Shown piece after piece: positions 19,750 to 28,863 of a DNA stretch of 64,000 bases. Numbering within the stretch: the first letter of the stretch is position 1; every line of letters begins with the position of its first letter. The DNA comes from Exiguobacterium acetylicum (lineage in GTDB: Bacteria > Bacillota > Bacilli > Exiguobacteriales > Exiguobacteriaceae): assembly GCF_022170825.1 (NCBI RefSeq), contig NZ_CP081878.1, positions 2,134,001 through 2,198,000 on the forward strand, read 5' to 3'. Position numbers and translations under genes: made by a program. The notes beneath the pieces were generated by a model that saw only the letters and a list, made by a program, of their open reading frames with translations, did not search any database and was not told where the DNA came from.

Positions 19750-20623
19750 CTGACTGACTTCCTCCTTCTTCTTTTACGATGTCCCAAAATGCTTGGACTT
19801 GTTTTAATTCAAGCATCGATTCCGTAGACAAAATCCATGTATCTCGCTTCAATACTTTTCCGGATGAGGTCTTTAACGGAAGTTGCATGACTTCATTCGA
19901 GTGCTGGATCGTCGACTCGGGCAGGATTGCAAAACCGATTCCATGTAGCGCCATCTGTTTGCATGTCTCGATTTGATCGACGACAAGTGTCCGAGATGGT
20001 GGACTTGCGAAGCGATCTTGCCACCATTCTAAAATTTCTTGATAGTAGGTCGAATCACTCTTGAACTGGATGAATGGTCGATCCGTTACGCGCAACTGCT
20101 CGATTGACGTCAACTCACTATCGACGAGATAAAGCGGATCTGAGAATAGGCGCTCTTTGACACCTTTCCAGTCCGGGTTTCCACGAATGATCCCGATATG
20201 AAAATGTTCTTCTAACATATGACGCATCATCTCACTGGACCATCCCGTGACAAGCTGAACACGGACATGCGGATAACGCTCAACGAATCGTTTCAAGACA
20301 CGCGGGAGCCAATATTGCCCCATGATGGAAGCGACGGCAATCCGAAGCGTCCCATAAACGGCACCCTCTTCTGCTGTCAATTCACTTTTTAACTCAAGTT
20401 CCTTCCGATTCATCTCTTTTGCGAGGCCAATCACTTTTTCTCCTTGCGGTGTGATGCTTAAGCCACGTGATGAACGAATGAATAATTTTGTTCCCCAGCG
20501 TCTTTCAATCGCAACGAGACGTTGACTAAGCGCAGGTTGCGAGACGAATAATCGTTCAGCAGCGCGCCTCATATTCAATTCTTCCGATAAGGTGATCAAC
20601 ATTTCCATTTCCGACACTTGCAA
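19733..20623 (-). CDS. ccpC: LysR-type regulator CcpC
   Basis: LysR-family transcription factor, 296 residues. The N-terminal winged helix (1-60: ELNMRRAAERLFVSQPALSQ) is followed by a citrate-sensing co-inducer domain. In B. subtilis CcpC represses citB and citZ and responds to citrate; the match to YkuM/CcpC is close along the length, including GWSSEMM and VDQIETCKQMALHGIGFAILP. It is divergent from bdbC with a 65-bp gap, and overlaps the downstream deacetylase gene. Confidence 0.9.
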   Translation of the reverse strand: MQVSEMEMLITLSEELNMRRAAERLFVSQPALSQRLVAIERRWGTKLFIRSSRGLSITPQGEKVIGLAKEMNRKELELKSELTAEEGAVYGTLRIAVASIMGQYWLPRVLKRFVERYPHVRVQLVTGWSSEMMRHMLEEHFHIGIIRGNPDWKGVKERLFSDPLYLVDSELTSIEQLRVTDRPFIQFKSDSTYYQEILEWWQDRFASPPSRTLVVDQIETCKQMALHGIGFAILPESTIQHSNEVMQLPLKTSSGKVLKRDTWILSTESMLELKQVQAFWDIVKEEGGSQSDGIRH

Positions 20624-20688
20624 TGTGAGATTCGACTCCTCATGATATAAGATGGCATTAGTTTAACACGTTAGAAAGGACGATACAT

Positions 20689-21084
20689 ATGACACGCTAT
20701 CATTTTATGTTCATCATCTCAACGATTGCAACGCTTGGCAGTCTCTATTTCAGCGAAATTCGTGGATTCATTCCGTGCCCACTTTGTTGGTGGCAACGGC
20801 TATTCATGTATACGACAGCTTTTTATTTGCTTATCTCGCTGTTCCGATCGAAAACGATTGATCCTCTATTCGTTCGCCTTTACGTGCTAGCCGGTTTTGG
20901 CGTCGCCTTATACCATGTCATCCTTGAGCGTTTACCAGATGGCGAAGCATTATGTACGAGCGGATGCCTCATCAAATGGGTCAACTACTTTGGTTTCTTG
21001 ACGATCCCGATGATGAGTCTCATCGCCTTTACGTTACTCTTGATTCTAGCGTTCTATCCAAAACGTTCGAACGACGAAGCGTAA
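20689..21084 (+). CDS. bdbC: Disulfide oxidoreductase BdbC (DsbB family)
   Basis: Four-helix membrane thiol oxidase, 131 residues, that reoxidises an extracytoplasmic DsbA-like partner with quinone. The first active-site pair is in IPCPLCWWQR (C30, C33), and the second cysteine pair is in CTSGC near residues 87-91. The usual partner gene bdbD is not next to it. AAAGGAC precedes the ATG. Confidence 0.93.
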   Translation: MTRYHFMFIISTIATLGSLYFSEIRGFIPCPLCWWQRLFMYTTAFYLLISLFRSKTIDPLFVRLYVLAGFGVALYHVILERLPDGEALCTSGCLIKWVNYFGFLTIPMMSLIAFTLLLILAFYPKRSNDEA

Positions 21085-21110
21085 GATGTAACATCTTTAA
21101 AAGACTAAAA

Positions 21111-21538
21111 GTAAGGAGAAGCCGATTGCGCTTCTCCTTACAGATTGTAGACAAATGGGCTGACTCAAAAAAAGAATGACTTGTCTTTTCACGCCCTTTC
21201 CTCAGGCGAGACACAAGCCAGTTTCCCCGCTCCATTCGATCAGGAAAACGGGTCTTGTTTGTCTCTGACAGCGCAAAATCACGCTTTTTCCTGTAGGAGT
21301 TGTGTGTAACGCGTCATTCTTTTTATACCCGGAAGAAGGATCAGAAAAGCGTTTTGTTCACTCGACATCGCTTCCTAGGGAAAAACAAGCAAGAGCGACC
21401 CTGCAGCAAAGCGAAGCGGCGCGATGCTTGTCCCAGGAAAACGATTCGAGACGAACAAAAAAGCGCAATCCTTCTCGTTAGAGAAAAATTGCACTTTGTC
21501 TTCAGTCTCTAAGGAGAAGCCGATTGCGCTTCTCCTTA
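21111..21538. repeat. Composite inverted-repeat block bounded by identical hairpins
   Basis: Identical 29-bp hairpins (stem TAAGGAGAAGC / GCTTCTCCTTA) lie at 21112-21140 and 21510-21538. Between them are two larger imperfect inverted repeats: 21169-21324, with ends AAAAAGAATGAC / GTCATTCTTTTT, and about 21344-21466, with arms containing CGCTTCCTAGGGA and TCCCAGGAAAACG. A third hairpin has AAAGCGCAAT / ATTGCACTTT. Frames of 70 and 88 codons here lack ribosome binding sites. The structure looks like a dispersed non-coding repeat pair, not a gene. Confidence 0.65.
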
Positions 21539-21568
21539 TTTTTATACTTGAGATTTTTATAACTTGAG

Positions 21569-22840
21569 TCATGCCCACCGATTGAAGACGCTCACAGCAC
21601 TTGAGAACGCTAACTCTGAGAGTTGCCCCGTCCCTTCGCACCAGTCCCCGACAAATGCAACGTCCGCATAATCAGGAAGTTGCGTCGAAAGAGGAGTTTG
21701 TCCCATCTTCCATTTGATTTCTTGAACGACTGCCCGTTTGATTGTTCGTTCGGCGACAATACGCTTACGCCAATCCGTAAAATGAAGATCTAGCATCTGT
21801 TCGATTCCCGATCGAACATGTTCAATGTAATCCGGATCTTCTAACCGATCGTGCTCGAGATATGCGATTGCTTGAAGCACTTGACCATCTTTCGGTGCAA
21901 GACTTGCATCATAATGCGATAAATCCGTGATGAAAGCACGATGCGACCGATCATAGATATAGGAATAAGGTGTTTGGATAAAAGGCTGTAGCCCAAGATC
22001 ATAGACGAATACTTCTACCGGTTCATGACTCGCATACGGTGTAACAAATTGTTGAATGGCAGGCGGCGTCGCCATTTTTAAGATCTCGCGTGGCGGTATG
22101 GCAAAGATGATTCGTTCGGCAGTCCATTCCTGTTTTTTTCGATCGCGAATCAGAAAACCTGTCTTGGTCGATTCAACTGCTGTTATTTTTGTTTTTTTTA
22201 GGATTGCTCCACGATTTTCTAGGATGATCCGTTCTAGCTCCTGCACTAATCCTTGCCACCCTCCCTCAATATAAGAAACAGGCTTACGCGTTCGAAAAAG
22301 TTTTTGATAATACTCAAAGTAGACGTCTGAAGGAATCTTCTCCGGTTCCGCTGTAAAAAAATTCGTCGATGCCAAATCAAGCATCAGCTGTGCGACTTGT
22401 TCATCGACTTGTTCTATTTTTAACCATTGTCCGATTGATTGTTGCGGATCACCTCGTTCCACCCGTAAAATTGTTTTGATGATTTCCCATGTAAATCGGA
22501 CCTTGTTTGTTCCTTCAATAACCTCCGTTTTTAGCAATCCCCAAGCATTCGCAGGTACAGCCGTCAAATGACCTGAAAACTCATATTTCGCACGACTCGC
22601 CGAAAAATCAAGCCATGTCACTTCGATCCCGAGTTGTTTCGTTAATTTCCGAAGAACGGATTGATCTCGTCCGTATATGGCATGCGCGCCATAATTAAAT
22701 GTAAATCCTTTTACGGTTTGAGAAGTAGCACGCCCTCCGAGTAATCCAGCATCAAAGAGCATGACCGCTTCCCCTTGTTTTGCGAATAATGCTGCTGCAG
22801 TCAACCCGGATAATCCCCCACCTATGATACCAATCGTCAT
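21569..22840 (-). CDS. FAD-dependent oxidoreductase, amine oxidase/phytoene desaturase type
   Basis: A 423-residue flavoprotein with an N-terminal dinucleotide-binding motif (IGIIGGGLSGLTAA, residues 3-16), a GGRATSQ segment and a C-terminal FAD contact (VGDWCEGTGQ). The plan fits the NAD(P)-binding-like amine oxidase group, which includes protoporphyrinogen oxidase and carotenoid desaturases. I cannot assign a substrate. No carotenoid or haem gene is adjacent. It faces bdbC across the repeat block. Confidence 0.85.
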   Translation of the reverse strand: MTIGIIGGGLSGLTAAALFAKQGEAVMLFDAGLLGGRATSQTVKGFTFNYGAHAIYGRDQSVLRKLTKQLGIEVTWLDFSASRAKYEFSGHLTAVPANAWGLLKTEVIEGTNKVRFTWEIIKTILRVERGDPQQSIGQWLKIEQVDEQVAQLMLDLASTNFFTAEPEKIPSDVYFEYYQKLFRTRKPVSYIEGGWQGLVQELERIILENRGAILKKTKITAVESTKTGFLIRDRKKQEWTAERIIFAIPPREILKMATPPAIQQFVTPYASHEPVEVFVYDLGLQPFIQTPYSYIYDRSHRAFITDLSHYDASLAPKDGQVLQAIAYLEHDRLEDPDYIEHVRSGIEQMLDLHFTDWRKRIVAERTIKRAVVQEIKWKMGQTPLSTQLPDYADVAFVGDWCEGTGQLSELAFSSAVSVFNRWA

Positions 22841-22913
22841 ATCTTCGCCTCCTCAACAAGCATTTCTATTCTTTTCCCATAACAGTCGAAGAGAAATCGA
22901 AGAAGATGAAAAA

Positions 22914-22945
22914 AAGACGTGATTTCGAACATGAAATCACGTCTT
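22914..22945 (-). terminator. Terminator of nadE
   Basis: A 13-bp perfect stem (AAGACGTGATTTC and complement) with a T7 run on the minus strand. Confidence 0.92.
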
Positions 22946-22956
22946 CTTATTCATGA

Positions 22957-23775
22957 TTATGCTTTCCACCAGTTATCGAGAGGCGAGACTGGCATATGAT
23001 GCTTATGCCCAACACGTTTATACTGCGTTTCTAACTTTTCTTGGCTAGTTGCTGAAATCGTTTTACCTTCCAAGTAATCATCAATTTCTTCGTAGGTCAT
23101 ACCGAGCGCTACTTCGTCTGGTAATGCTGGACGGTTTTCTTCAAGGTCTGCCGTCGGAATTTTTTCAATCAAAACCTCTGGTGCATTTAGATAACGTAAA
23201 AGTTGTTTTCCTTGGCGTTTATTCAAACCTGTTAATGGCGTTAAATCACAAGCTCCATCACCATGTTTCGTATAGAATCCTGTCACGAATTCTGCTGCAT
23301 GATCCGTTCCAACGACGAGACATCCATAATGCGCGGCTAAATCATACTGACTTTTCATTCGTTCACGCGCTTTCGTATTTCCTTTACTAAAATCGGAAAG
23401 TTCTGCGCCTGTTGCTTCTTTGAACGCCTGCATCGATGCTTCGACCGCTGGTTTGATATTTACACGAAGTGAATGATCCGGTTGAATGAACGTCAATGCT
23501 GTTTGCGCATCTGCTTCATCCTGCTGTTCTCCGTAAGGTAAGCGGACTGCGTAAAATGCGACATCTTTCCCTTCTTCTTTTCGTAGCTCTTCAACCGCTA
23601 GTTGGCATAGACGCCCCGCAAGCGATGAATCTTGTCCGCCAGAGATACCTAAGACAAATCCTTTAGCCCCTGTATGTTTTAAGTATGCCTTTAAGAACGA
23701 TACACGTTCACTTACTTCTTGCGCTGGGTCAATGACAGGTTTTACGCCTGTTACTTGAATGATTTCTTGTTGCAT
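22957..23775 (-). CDS. nadE: Ammonia-dependent NAD synthetase
   Basis: Adenylates and amidates nicotinate adenine dinucleotide to NAD+, the last step of NAD synthesis. It has 272 residues, the same as B. subtilis NadE. The ATP-pyrophosphatase P-loop is [12 protein letters not shown] (near residue 46). No glutaminase domain is present, so ammonia is the nitrogen donor. The ATG at 23775 has GAAGGAG 11 bases upstream; a GTG at 23787 overlaps the ribosome binding site. Confidence 0.95.
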   Translation of the reverse strand: MQQEIIQVTGVKPVIDPAQEVSERVSFLKAYLKHTGAKGFVLGISGGQDSSLAGRLCQLAVEELRKEEGKDVAFYAVRLPYGEQQDEADAQTALTFIQPDHSLRVNIKPAVEASMQAFKEATGAELSDFSKGNTKARERMKSQYDLAAHYGCLVVGTDHAAEFVTGFYTKHGDGACDLTPLTGLNKRQGKQLLRYLNAPEVLIEKIPTADLEENRPALPDEVALGMTYEEIDDYLEGKTISATSQEKLETQYKRVGHKHHMPVSPLDNWWKA

Positions 23776-23808
23776 GAATCTCTTCACTCCTTCACATCTT
23801 CTTATTTG

Positions 23809-24255
23809 TCACTTTGAATCAAGCATTTGTCGATCGTTCGTTTGTTTTTCATTTGCTCCCTTGAACTGACGAATGGTTGAGACACGTACTTCTGTACTAT
23901 CGCCTGCATCGCGAATCGGTACCTCAACGGTGTAGCGTTTGATTTCACCTTTCGTAAACGTATCCTTTTCGATGGCTTGTGTGAATACTTGCTCTTTCTC
24001 AAAATCATACTTTACGTGTTGTTTAGCATCAATTAATTGAGCCTGAAAACGTTGTGAGGATGGATACGTTACGTTTACACTGTGATCATTCGGATTCGTT
24101 AACGAAATATCTAGTTGAATCATATCGTCCTGTTCTGTCATCTTGACTGCTATCTGAATCGGTTCGTTCATCGTTTTAGTTGCCTGTTGTTTCTTTTCTT
24201 GACAACCTGCTAGACAGACAGTAAGAAGAAGCAGAACGAAAAAGAGACGTTTCAT
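23809..24255 (-). CDS. BsuPI-domain lipoprotein
   Basis: A secreted lipoprotein of 148 residues with a hydrophobic signal peptide and lipobox LAGC (lipidated C18). The rest resembles the BsuPI domain, first described in the intracellular proteinase inhibitor of B. subtilis (beta-sandwich; segment LDISLTNPNDHSVNVTYPSSQRF). Whether it inhibits a protease is unknown. It is 33 bp upstream of nadE without a terminator between, so they may share a transcript. Confidence 0.8.
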   Translation of the reverse strand: MKRLFFVLLLLTVCLAGCQEKKQQATKTMNEPIQIAVKMTEQDDMIQLDISLTNPNDHSVNVTYPSSQRFQAQLIDAKQHVKYDFEKEQVFTQAIEKDTFTKGEIKRYTVEVPIRDAGDSTEVRVSTIRQFKGANEKQTNDRQMLDSK

Positions 24256-24296
24256 CTCATCCCTCCTTATCTAAATCAATTTTATCACAAAAAAAA

Positions 24297-24324
24297 CGCG
24301 AAAGAGGTTCTCCTCTTTCGCGCG
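24297..24324 (-). terminator. Terminator of the gene at 24334
   Basis: Stem GCGAAAGAGG / CCTCTTTCGC followed on the minus strand by a T-run. Confidence 0.88.
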
Positions 24325-24333
24325 TTAATTTGC

Positions 24334-24546
24334 TTATGCTACAGGTAAAGTTGATGGATTCATATTAAATGAAAACAATTGCTCAATTCCTGTCGCAAAC
24401 AATTCATCACAAATATCTTCAGCCGCGTTAGCTGGTGCGACTAACGTAATTGTCCGACTGTCAACTGTCTCGATCGTCACATATACCCCTGTTGTCGTCC
24501 GTTCTTTGTATCCTACTGCTAAATCTGTTTCAGCGAAAAGTAACAT
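24334..24546 (-). CDS. Small hypothetical protein
   Basis: A 70-residue soluble protein that I do not recognise. It is predicted beta-rich in the middle (TTTGVYVTIETVDSRTITLVAP) with an acidic helix (NAAEDICDELFATGIEQLF). It has an ATG with a GGGAG site 11 bases upstream, and a strong terminator directly after the stop, which supports a real monocistronic gene. Confidence 0.65.
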   Translation of the reverse strand: MLLFAETDLAVGYKERTTTGVYVTIETVDSRTITLVAPANAAEDICDELFATGIEQLFSFNMNPSTLPVA

Positions 24547-24905
24547 ATCCCCGATTCTCCCCTTTTCTCATTCATATGCCCAGCCAAGAGATGACCTACA
24601 TGTTTCGAATTCGTTATTGTAGGTTTACTGTACCAAAGAGCTGAAAAAAGAAGAAAATTGTCATTCGACATTTCATTTCAAAACAATATTTCATTTCGAC
24701 AAGGGATATTTTGGAACTCTACATTTAGTTGCTAGATGCAAACGTTTTAATAAGCGTTTCCAACACATTTCATTTCTGTTTCAAAAAGATGACAACATAA
24801 ATTTGATTATTTTACCATCATTTTTGATCAACAGGGAAAATATACCTAGACAATTGATGACTCATTTTGTCGAATGATTCTTTAATGCAATGTTTTTTTA
24901 AGTTC
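24547..24905. other. AT-rich intergenic region, no gene seen
   Basis: No open frame with a ribosome binding site. On the minus strand TTGGAAACGCTTATT (about 24751-24765) partly resembles a CcpA cre box but lacks the final CA. It presumably holds the promoter of the small gene at 24334. Confidence 0.5.
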
Positions 24906-25997
24906 TTATGAACCTTCATCTATCATTCGATTCATTTGTTGCCAGACCGTTCCTAGTGCTTCTTCCCCACTTTCGATACGGGTTAGGGCGAGTTCCGCCT
25001 GTAAGGCTACTTCGTATTCACGATCCCGGCTTGCTTCACGTAATCTCGGGACTGACTGTTCCGTTCCTACATCAAACAAGAACCGAGCGGCACGCCAGCG
25101 GACTAATTTATTTTTATCCGCCAACGCTTCCATCATCATCGGTTCAGCTTCGGGCATCGCCCAGTCCGAAATCGTATCACCTGCTGTCCGGCGAACAATA
25201 CCCGACGGATCGTGCAGCGCACTTGTCAAATACTCTAACAGTTCTTCCCGGTGCTCTTCGAACATTCCAAGCTTCACAATCGCTTGACGACGAATCTGCA
25301 TCTTCTCATCCTGTAATAAACGGGCATATGCCGGAACCCATTCCATCTCAACAGGTAGTTCATCAAGTGCCGCAAATCGTTCTTTCCAATCGGATGACTG
25401 AATCGCTTGCCCACTGAACGTAATATCTTCACCTGCTGCGAGCGACTTAAGACGCTCCAAACGTTCAATCGGATACGCGATTTCAATTTCATTTGCTACC
25501 TCGCGCAAACTCTCATCAAGGTCGCCGTATCGAGGAGCTTGTTCCACCCAGCGTCGATCACTGATGACGTTTTGGACGAATGGTTGGACGAATAACGCCG
25601 CTTCTCGGAAACGTTCCGACAATCCTTCTCGTTTTTCTTCTAATCCCTTCACACCTTTGATTTGCATCGGTACGCCTAAAATGAACTGAACGAATAGATG
25701 GACAGGTTCATACTCAGCATCCGTCTCGTGCTGCTCTACATCATTTAAGGTTTCTCCAAATGCGCGTCGGATCTCGATGACAAGTGAACGCCAATCATAT
25801 TTCGGATAACGTTCGATCGACAAAAAGTCACTCACTTGATAGACGAACTTAACACCTGGGATTTCCAGCAGTCGCTGTATATGTTCTGGTGCGCCAAATG
25901 CATGCTCAAACGTCTGTCCTTTTTCTGAGAACTTTTCATCGACGATGACTTTCATGTTATTTGGACTTGGTGTTGGCTCAATCGCTACGATTTTCAT
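24906..25997 (-). CDS. Nfu_N plus HEAT-repeat protein, YpgR/CvfC-like
   Basis: A 363-residue cytoplasmic protein. Residues 1-85 resemble the N-terminal domain of Nfu scaffold proteins (MKIVAIEPTPSPNNMKV) but without its CxxC domain. The C-terminal half (about 200-350) contains degenerate HEAT-type helical repeats (for example DPSGIVRRTAGDTISDWA). The same plan is found in B. subtilis YpgR and the staphylococcal conserved virulence factor C; the molecular role is unknown. GGAGGGG precedes the ATG at 25997. A longer frame to 26051 lacks such a site. Confidence 0.85.
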   Translation of the reverse strand: MKIVAIEPTPSPNNMKVIVDEKFSEKGQTFEHAFGAPEHIQRLLEIPGVKFVYQVSDFLSIERYPKYDWRSLVIEIRRAFGETLNDVEQHETDAEYEPVHLFVQFILGVPMQIKGVKGLEEKREGLSERFREAALFVQPFVQNVISDRRWVEQAPRYGDLDESLREVANEIEIAYPIERLERLKSLAAGEDITFSGQAIQSSDWKERFAALDELPVEMEWVPAYARLLQDEKMQIRRQAIVKLGMFEEHREELLEYLTSALHDPSGIVRRTAGDTISDWAMPEAEPMMMEALADKNKLVRWRAARFLFDVGTEQSVPRLREASRDREYEVALQAELALTRIESGEEALGTVWQQMNRMIDEGS

Positions 25998-26053
25998 GTA
26001 TATCCCCTCCATTTCTATCATTTCAGAAATCCAATCTGAAATGCAAAGCAAAT

Positions 26054-26077
26054 GCCCTACAGAGATGACCGTAGGGC
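26054..26077 (-). terminator. Terminator of the alpha/beta hydrolase gene
   Basis: Stem GCCCTAC / GTAGGGC just after the stop codon, with a weak T-run. Confidence 0.65.
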
Positions 26078-26084
26078 AAAATCG

Positions 26085-26798
26085 TCACTTAAATGCTTCC
26101 TCGATGATCGCAACGAATGCGTCTGGTGTTTCAAGCATCCCCATGTGTCCACTTTCTGTTGACCGATGTAAGAGATGGTCGTTCACTGGTGCAAATGCAC
26201 TCTCTTCTGAAATCAATTGATCTTTCGTACCATGAATGATGACACCTTTGACTTTTGATTCAGTCAGCGCTCTTGTCATATCTCGACGGTCTCGCATCGC
26301 CGAAAGCGCGCGGATAGCTCCTTCGACTGTCATCATATATCCAATCTCAAGTGCTTCAGCGACAACAAATTCATCTGCCCCTTCCGCGAATAAGGATGGA
26401 ACAAGACCATTGACGAATTCTCGTACACCGATTTCTTCGACACGCGTGATGTTTTGATTTCGTTTTTGTTTCGCTTGTTCGTCATCTGCTTTCGCCGTCG
26501 AGTACACGAGACCGTACCCACTGATTTGGTCGGCATACCTTTCCACGATTGCCGCAGTAATGTATCCTCCAAAGGAATGACCAACGATGATTGGCTTTTC
26601 AATACCACGCCGCTTAAGATCATGCATGACCCATTCGGCGAAACCTTCGATCGTATCTGGTCCCACATCGAGTCCTTCATGTCCCGGTAAACTTAACGGT
26701 AAAACATCAAAAGAATGTCGTAAGTTCGCTTCTACTCGATTAAAATAATCTGTTCCTCCTGTAAATCCATGTAGGAGTACAAGTGTTTGTTTTTCCAT
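26085..26798 (-). CDS. Alpha/beta hydrolase
   Basis: A 237-residue serine hydrolase fold. The oxyanion region is LLHGFTGG (7-14), the nucleophile lies in VGHSFGG (about S93), the acid is in GTKDQLI and the histidine in SGHMGM. The small cap between resembles MenH-like and proline iminopeptidase-like enzymes. The substrate is unknown. It follows a GNAT gene by 8 bp, so the two probably form an operon. Confidence 0.88.
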   Translation of the reverse strand: MEKQTLVLLHGFTGGTDYFNRVEANLRHSFDVLPLSLPGHEGLDVGPDTIEGFAEWVMHDLKRRGIEKPIIVGHSFGGYITAAIVERYADQISGYGLVYSTAKADDEQAKQKRNQNITRVEEIGVREFVNGLVPSLFAEGADEFVVAEALEIGYMMTVEGAIRALSAMRDRRDMTRALTESKVKGVIIHGTKDQLISEESAFAPVNDHLLHRSTESGHMGMLETPDAFVAIIEEAFK

Positions 26799-26806
26799 TG
26801 ACTACC

Positions 26807-27364
26807 TCATCCCTTCCATTCAGATGCGAGCATACGATACATCGTCAAATCCATGAAACGACCATGACTGTATGCATAATCTTCTAGTAACCCTTCAGCT
26901 TGAAACCCTAATTTTTGTACTAATGCATTGGAAGCAAGATTCTCAGGTGCAACGAGAGCACTGATCCGGTGGAGTGCAAATTCTTCAAAGCCATACGTCA
27001 AAACAGCCCGTGCCGCTTCTGAAGCTACACCACGTTGCCAATGATCTTGACTAACTTCAAAACCAATTTCAGCCCGATGATATTGAGAGAGCCAGTTATG
27101 AAACCCGATTGTTCCGATCAATTGATTTGTTTGTGCATCAGCAATCGCCCATCGAATCGCTTTACCTTGCGTGAACTGTTCCTTAAAGTAACTGATGACA
27201 TTTTTAGCTTCATAGACCGTCACGAGTGGATCCGATCCGTAATAGTACATGACTTCATCATCTGATAAGATTTTAAACAATTCACGTGCATCGCGGTTTT
27301 CAAGCTCACGTAATATGAAGCGCTCGGTCCGCAATTCCGGGAATGGCTTTCGCAAGCCCCACAT
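26807..27364 (-). CDS. GNAT acetyltransferase, RimJ/RimL type
   Basis: A 185-residue acetyl-CoA-dependent N-acetyltransferase. It opens with the typical LRTERFILRELENRDARELF and has the acetyl-CoA pyrophosphate loop near QRGVASEAARAVLTYGFEE, followed by NLASNALVQKLGFQAEG. Members acetylate ribosomal proteins or small molecules; the target is unknown. The start has an AGAGGAG site. It is the first gene of a two-gene unit with the hydrolase. Confidence 0.9.
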   Translation of the reverse strand: MWGLRKPFPELRTERFILRELENRDARELFKILSDDEVMYYYGSDPLVTVYEAKNVISYFKEQFTQGKAIRWAIADAQTNQLIGTIGFHNWLSQYHRAEIGFEVSQDHWQRGVASEAARAVLTYGFEEFALHRISALVAPENLASNALVQKLGFQAEGLLEDYAYSHGRFMDLTMYRMLASEWKG

Positions 27365-27496
27365 GCTCCATCACTCCTCTTTATGCTTCTCTATGTAGTA
27401 TGCCCGTTTTCAGAAGTAAATATCCTTTCAGGCAATTCGAAGTTTTGCTACTATTAAATTATGAAGTAGTTAGTCATGGAAAGGAAGCGAAGGGGT

Positions 27497-28228
27497 ATGT
27501 CGAGTGCGTTACTTTACTTATATGAGGACGAGGAAAATCAACGGTTGACGATGTCGGGAGTCCATTTCTCTGATTTCGCCGCAGCCGTCGATTTGAAACG
27601 TCCTTTACTCATTTCAGGAAGCGATTTTAAACAGACGAAACAATCTTTTCGAACGATGCTTCATTATATTGAAGCACATGAAATCGAACAGTTTTCACAA
27701 TCAACGGACGTCCAGCGCCATCCTTTGATTGCTATTGATATTCGCTCATCCCATTCGCTCGATGTGTTGACGGATGTCGAAATCGCGGAATTATTATTTT
27801 TAATGCATATGAAACGAGGCACACCACTTCCCTTCCTTGACTCGATCGAGAATGAACTGGTCTATTTTAGCGAACACGACGGTCTTCATGCTTCTGTTTA
27901 TTTAAAAGATTGGTCGCGGGTAGAACAACTCATCGCCGATCTCGTCCAACGGAAATTTCGACAGCACGCACGATCTGTCGCCTCAATCGCTTTAACAGCC
28001 GAAATCATGATTCATATCCGTCAACTTCTCGGAGAAGGAGTTTTGATTGATTTTGAAAGTGCAAAACGGTCTGTTTTCTCAAGAAATATTACGATTCCGG
28101 TATATGTGGCGGGTCGTTACGAAGATATGAGCGTATTACGTGAAGATTTTGAAGCGGAGAAAGAATCAATTCTTCGACGAGGAACGCTTGTTTGTCGCAA
28201 GAAGAAATGGAGTTTTGAGTTAGATTGA
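27497..28228 (+). CDS. Hypothetical protein
   Basis: A 243-residue soluble protein that I do not recognise. It is acidic at the N-terminus and basic at the C-terminus (RRGTLVCRKKKWSFELD), with no signal peptide or membrane helix. It is predicted mixed alpha/beta with a central leucine-rich helix (EIAELLFLMHMKRG). AAGGAAG lies about 9 bases before the ATG at 27497; the earlier ATG at 27476 has no site. No terminator is clear downstream. Confidence 0.75.
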   Translation: MSSALLYLYEDEENQRLTMSGVHFSDFAAAVDLKRPLLISGSDFKQTKQSFRTMLHYIEAHEIEQFSQSTDVQRHPLIAIDIRSSHSLDVLTDVEIAELLFLMHMKRGTPLPFLDSIENELVYFSEHDGLHASVYLKDWSRVEQLIADLVQRKFRQHARSVASIALTAEIMIHIRQLLGEGVLIDFESAKRSVFSRNITIPVYVAGRYEDMSVLREDFEAEKESILRRGTLVCRKKKWSFELD

Positions 28229-28388
28229 CCTTTAGCATCTTTTTCTTTCGGAAAAGGATGCTTTTGTTCTATTTGAATTTCAAATGGGGATTCCTTCTTA
28301 ACAAGTATTTCTCTCTATATGACAATATCGTTAAAAAATTATTCGAATTTTCACACAAAATAAGACTAGCATCTTGTGAAGACTTCGT

Positions 28389-28394
28389 TATAAT
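28389..28394 (+). promoter_or_regulatory. -10 element of the gene at 28476
   Basis: A consensus TATAAT with only a weak -35 (CTAGCA, 17 bases upstream). Confidence 0.45.
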
Positions 28395-28475
28395 GAGGAT
28401 AACCTTTTAAAGATAGAAGTTAGACCCGGTTTTTTATAGGGATAGTACTGGAATCAGCAGAAGGAGGAATTCAAT

Positions 28476-28769
28476 ATGGATCAGTTAAAAGTGAACGGAA
28501 TTGGCTCATTCACGAAATTTGCGACAAATGGGAACATCCTGAAATTAAAGGATGCAACGCTCGGTGAAGTGAAATTGTCGCTGAATGAAGCGAGTTCAAT
28601 GACCATCGCCCCGGTCGATGAAGAAAATGGTCTTTTCATCATCAAAGGGCAACAGCAGGAATCGCTTGTTGAACTGACGTTACCACGTCAATCCTGTGAG
28701 GTCGTTCACGCTTGGCTCCTCCATAAATTAAAACGCCATAAAAAAACACGCTCGATTGCAACGAGCTAA
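28476..28769 (+). CDS. Small hypothetical protein
   Basis: A 97-residue protein that I do not recognise. The first 70 residues look like a small beta-barrel (alternating hydrophobic strands: GNILKLKDATLGEVKLSL, GLFIIKGQQQESLVELTLP), followed by a basic helix (VHAWLLHKLKRHKKTRS). A strong AAGGAGG site precedes the ATG. An imperfect hairpin follows (28784-28823). Confidence 0.75.
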   Translation: MDQLKVNGIGSFTKFATNGNILKLKDATLGEVKLSLNEASSMTIAPVDEENGLFIIKGQQQESLVELTLPRQSCEVVHAWLLHKLKRHKKTRSIATS

Positions 28770-28783
28770 TATTTGATTCGAAA

Positions 28784-28826
28784 AACGCCTTAAGTAGAGA
28801 ACCCTATTTCTGCTTGAGGCGTTCTC
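28784..28826 (+). terminator. Hairpin terminator after the gene at 28476
   Basis: Imperfect stem with arms AACGCCTTAAGTAGA and TCTGCTTGAGGCGTT, then a T-rich run; it isolates the upstream gene from the brnQ promoter. Confidence 0.75.
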
Positions 28827-28848
28827 TATTTCAAAAAACTCGGAAATG

Positions 28849-28863
28849 AATTTTCAGAAAATA
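28849..28863 (+). promoter_or_regulatory. CodY-like box upstream of the brnQ leader
   Basis: AATTTTCAGAAAATA matches the known CodY motif AATTTTCWGAAAATT at 14 of 15 positions and abuts the -35 of the brnQ promoter. CodY represses amino acid uptake genes when branched-chain amino acids and GTP are plentiful. Confidence 0.65.

Noticed and set aside
21300-21641. Overlapping open frames of 70 and 88 codons in the bdbC-FAD gene interval
   Set aside because: Neither has a ribosome binding site, the proteins are low-complexity basic sequences, and the DNA is made of inverted repeats.
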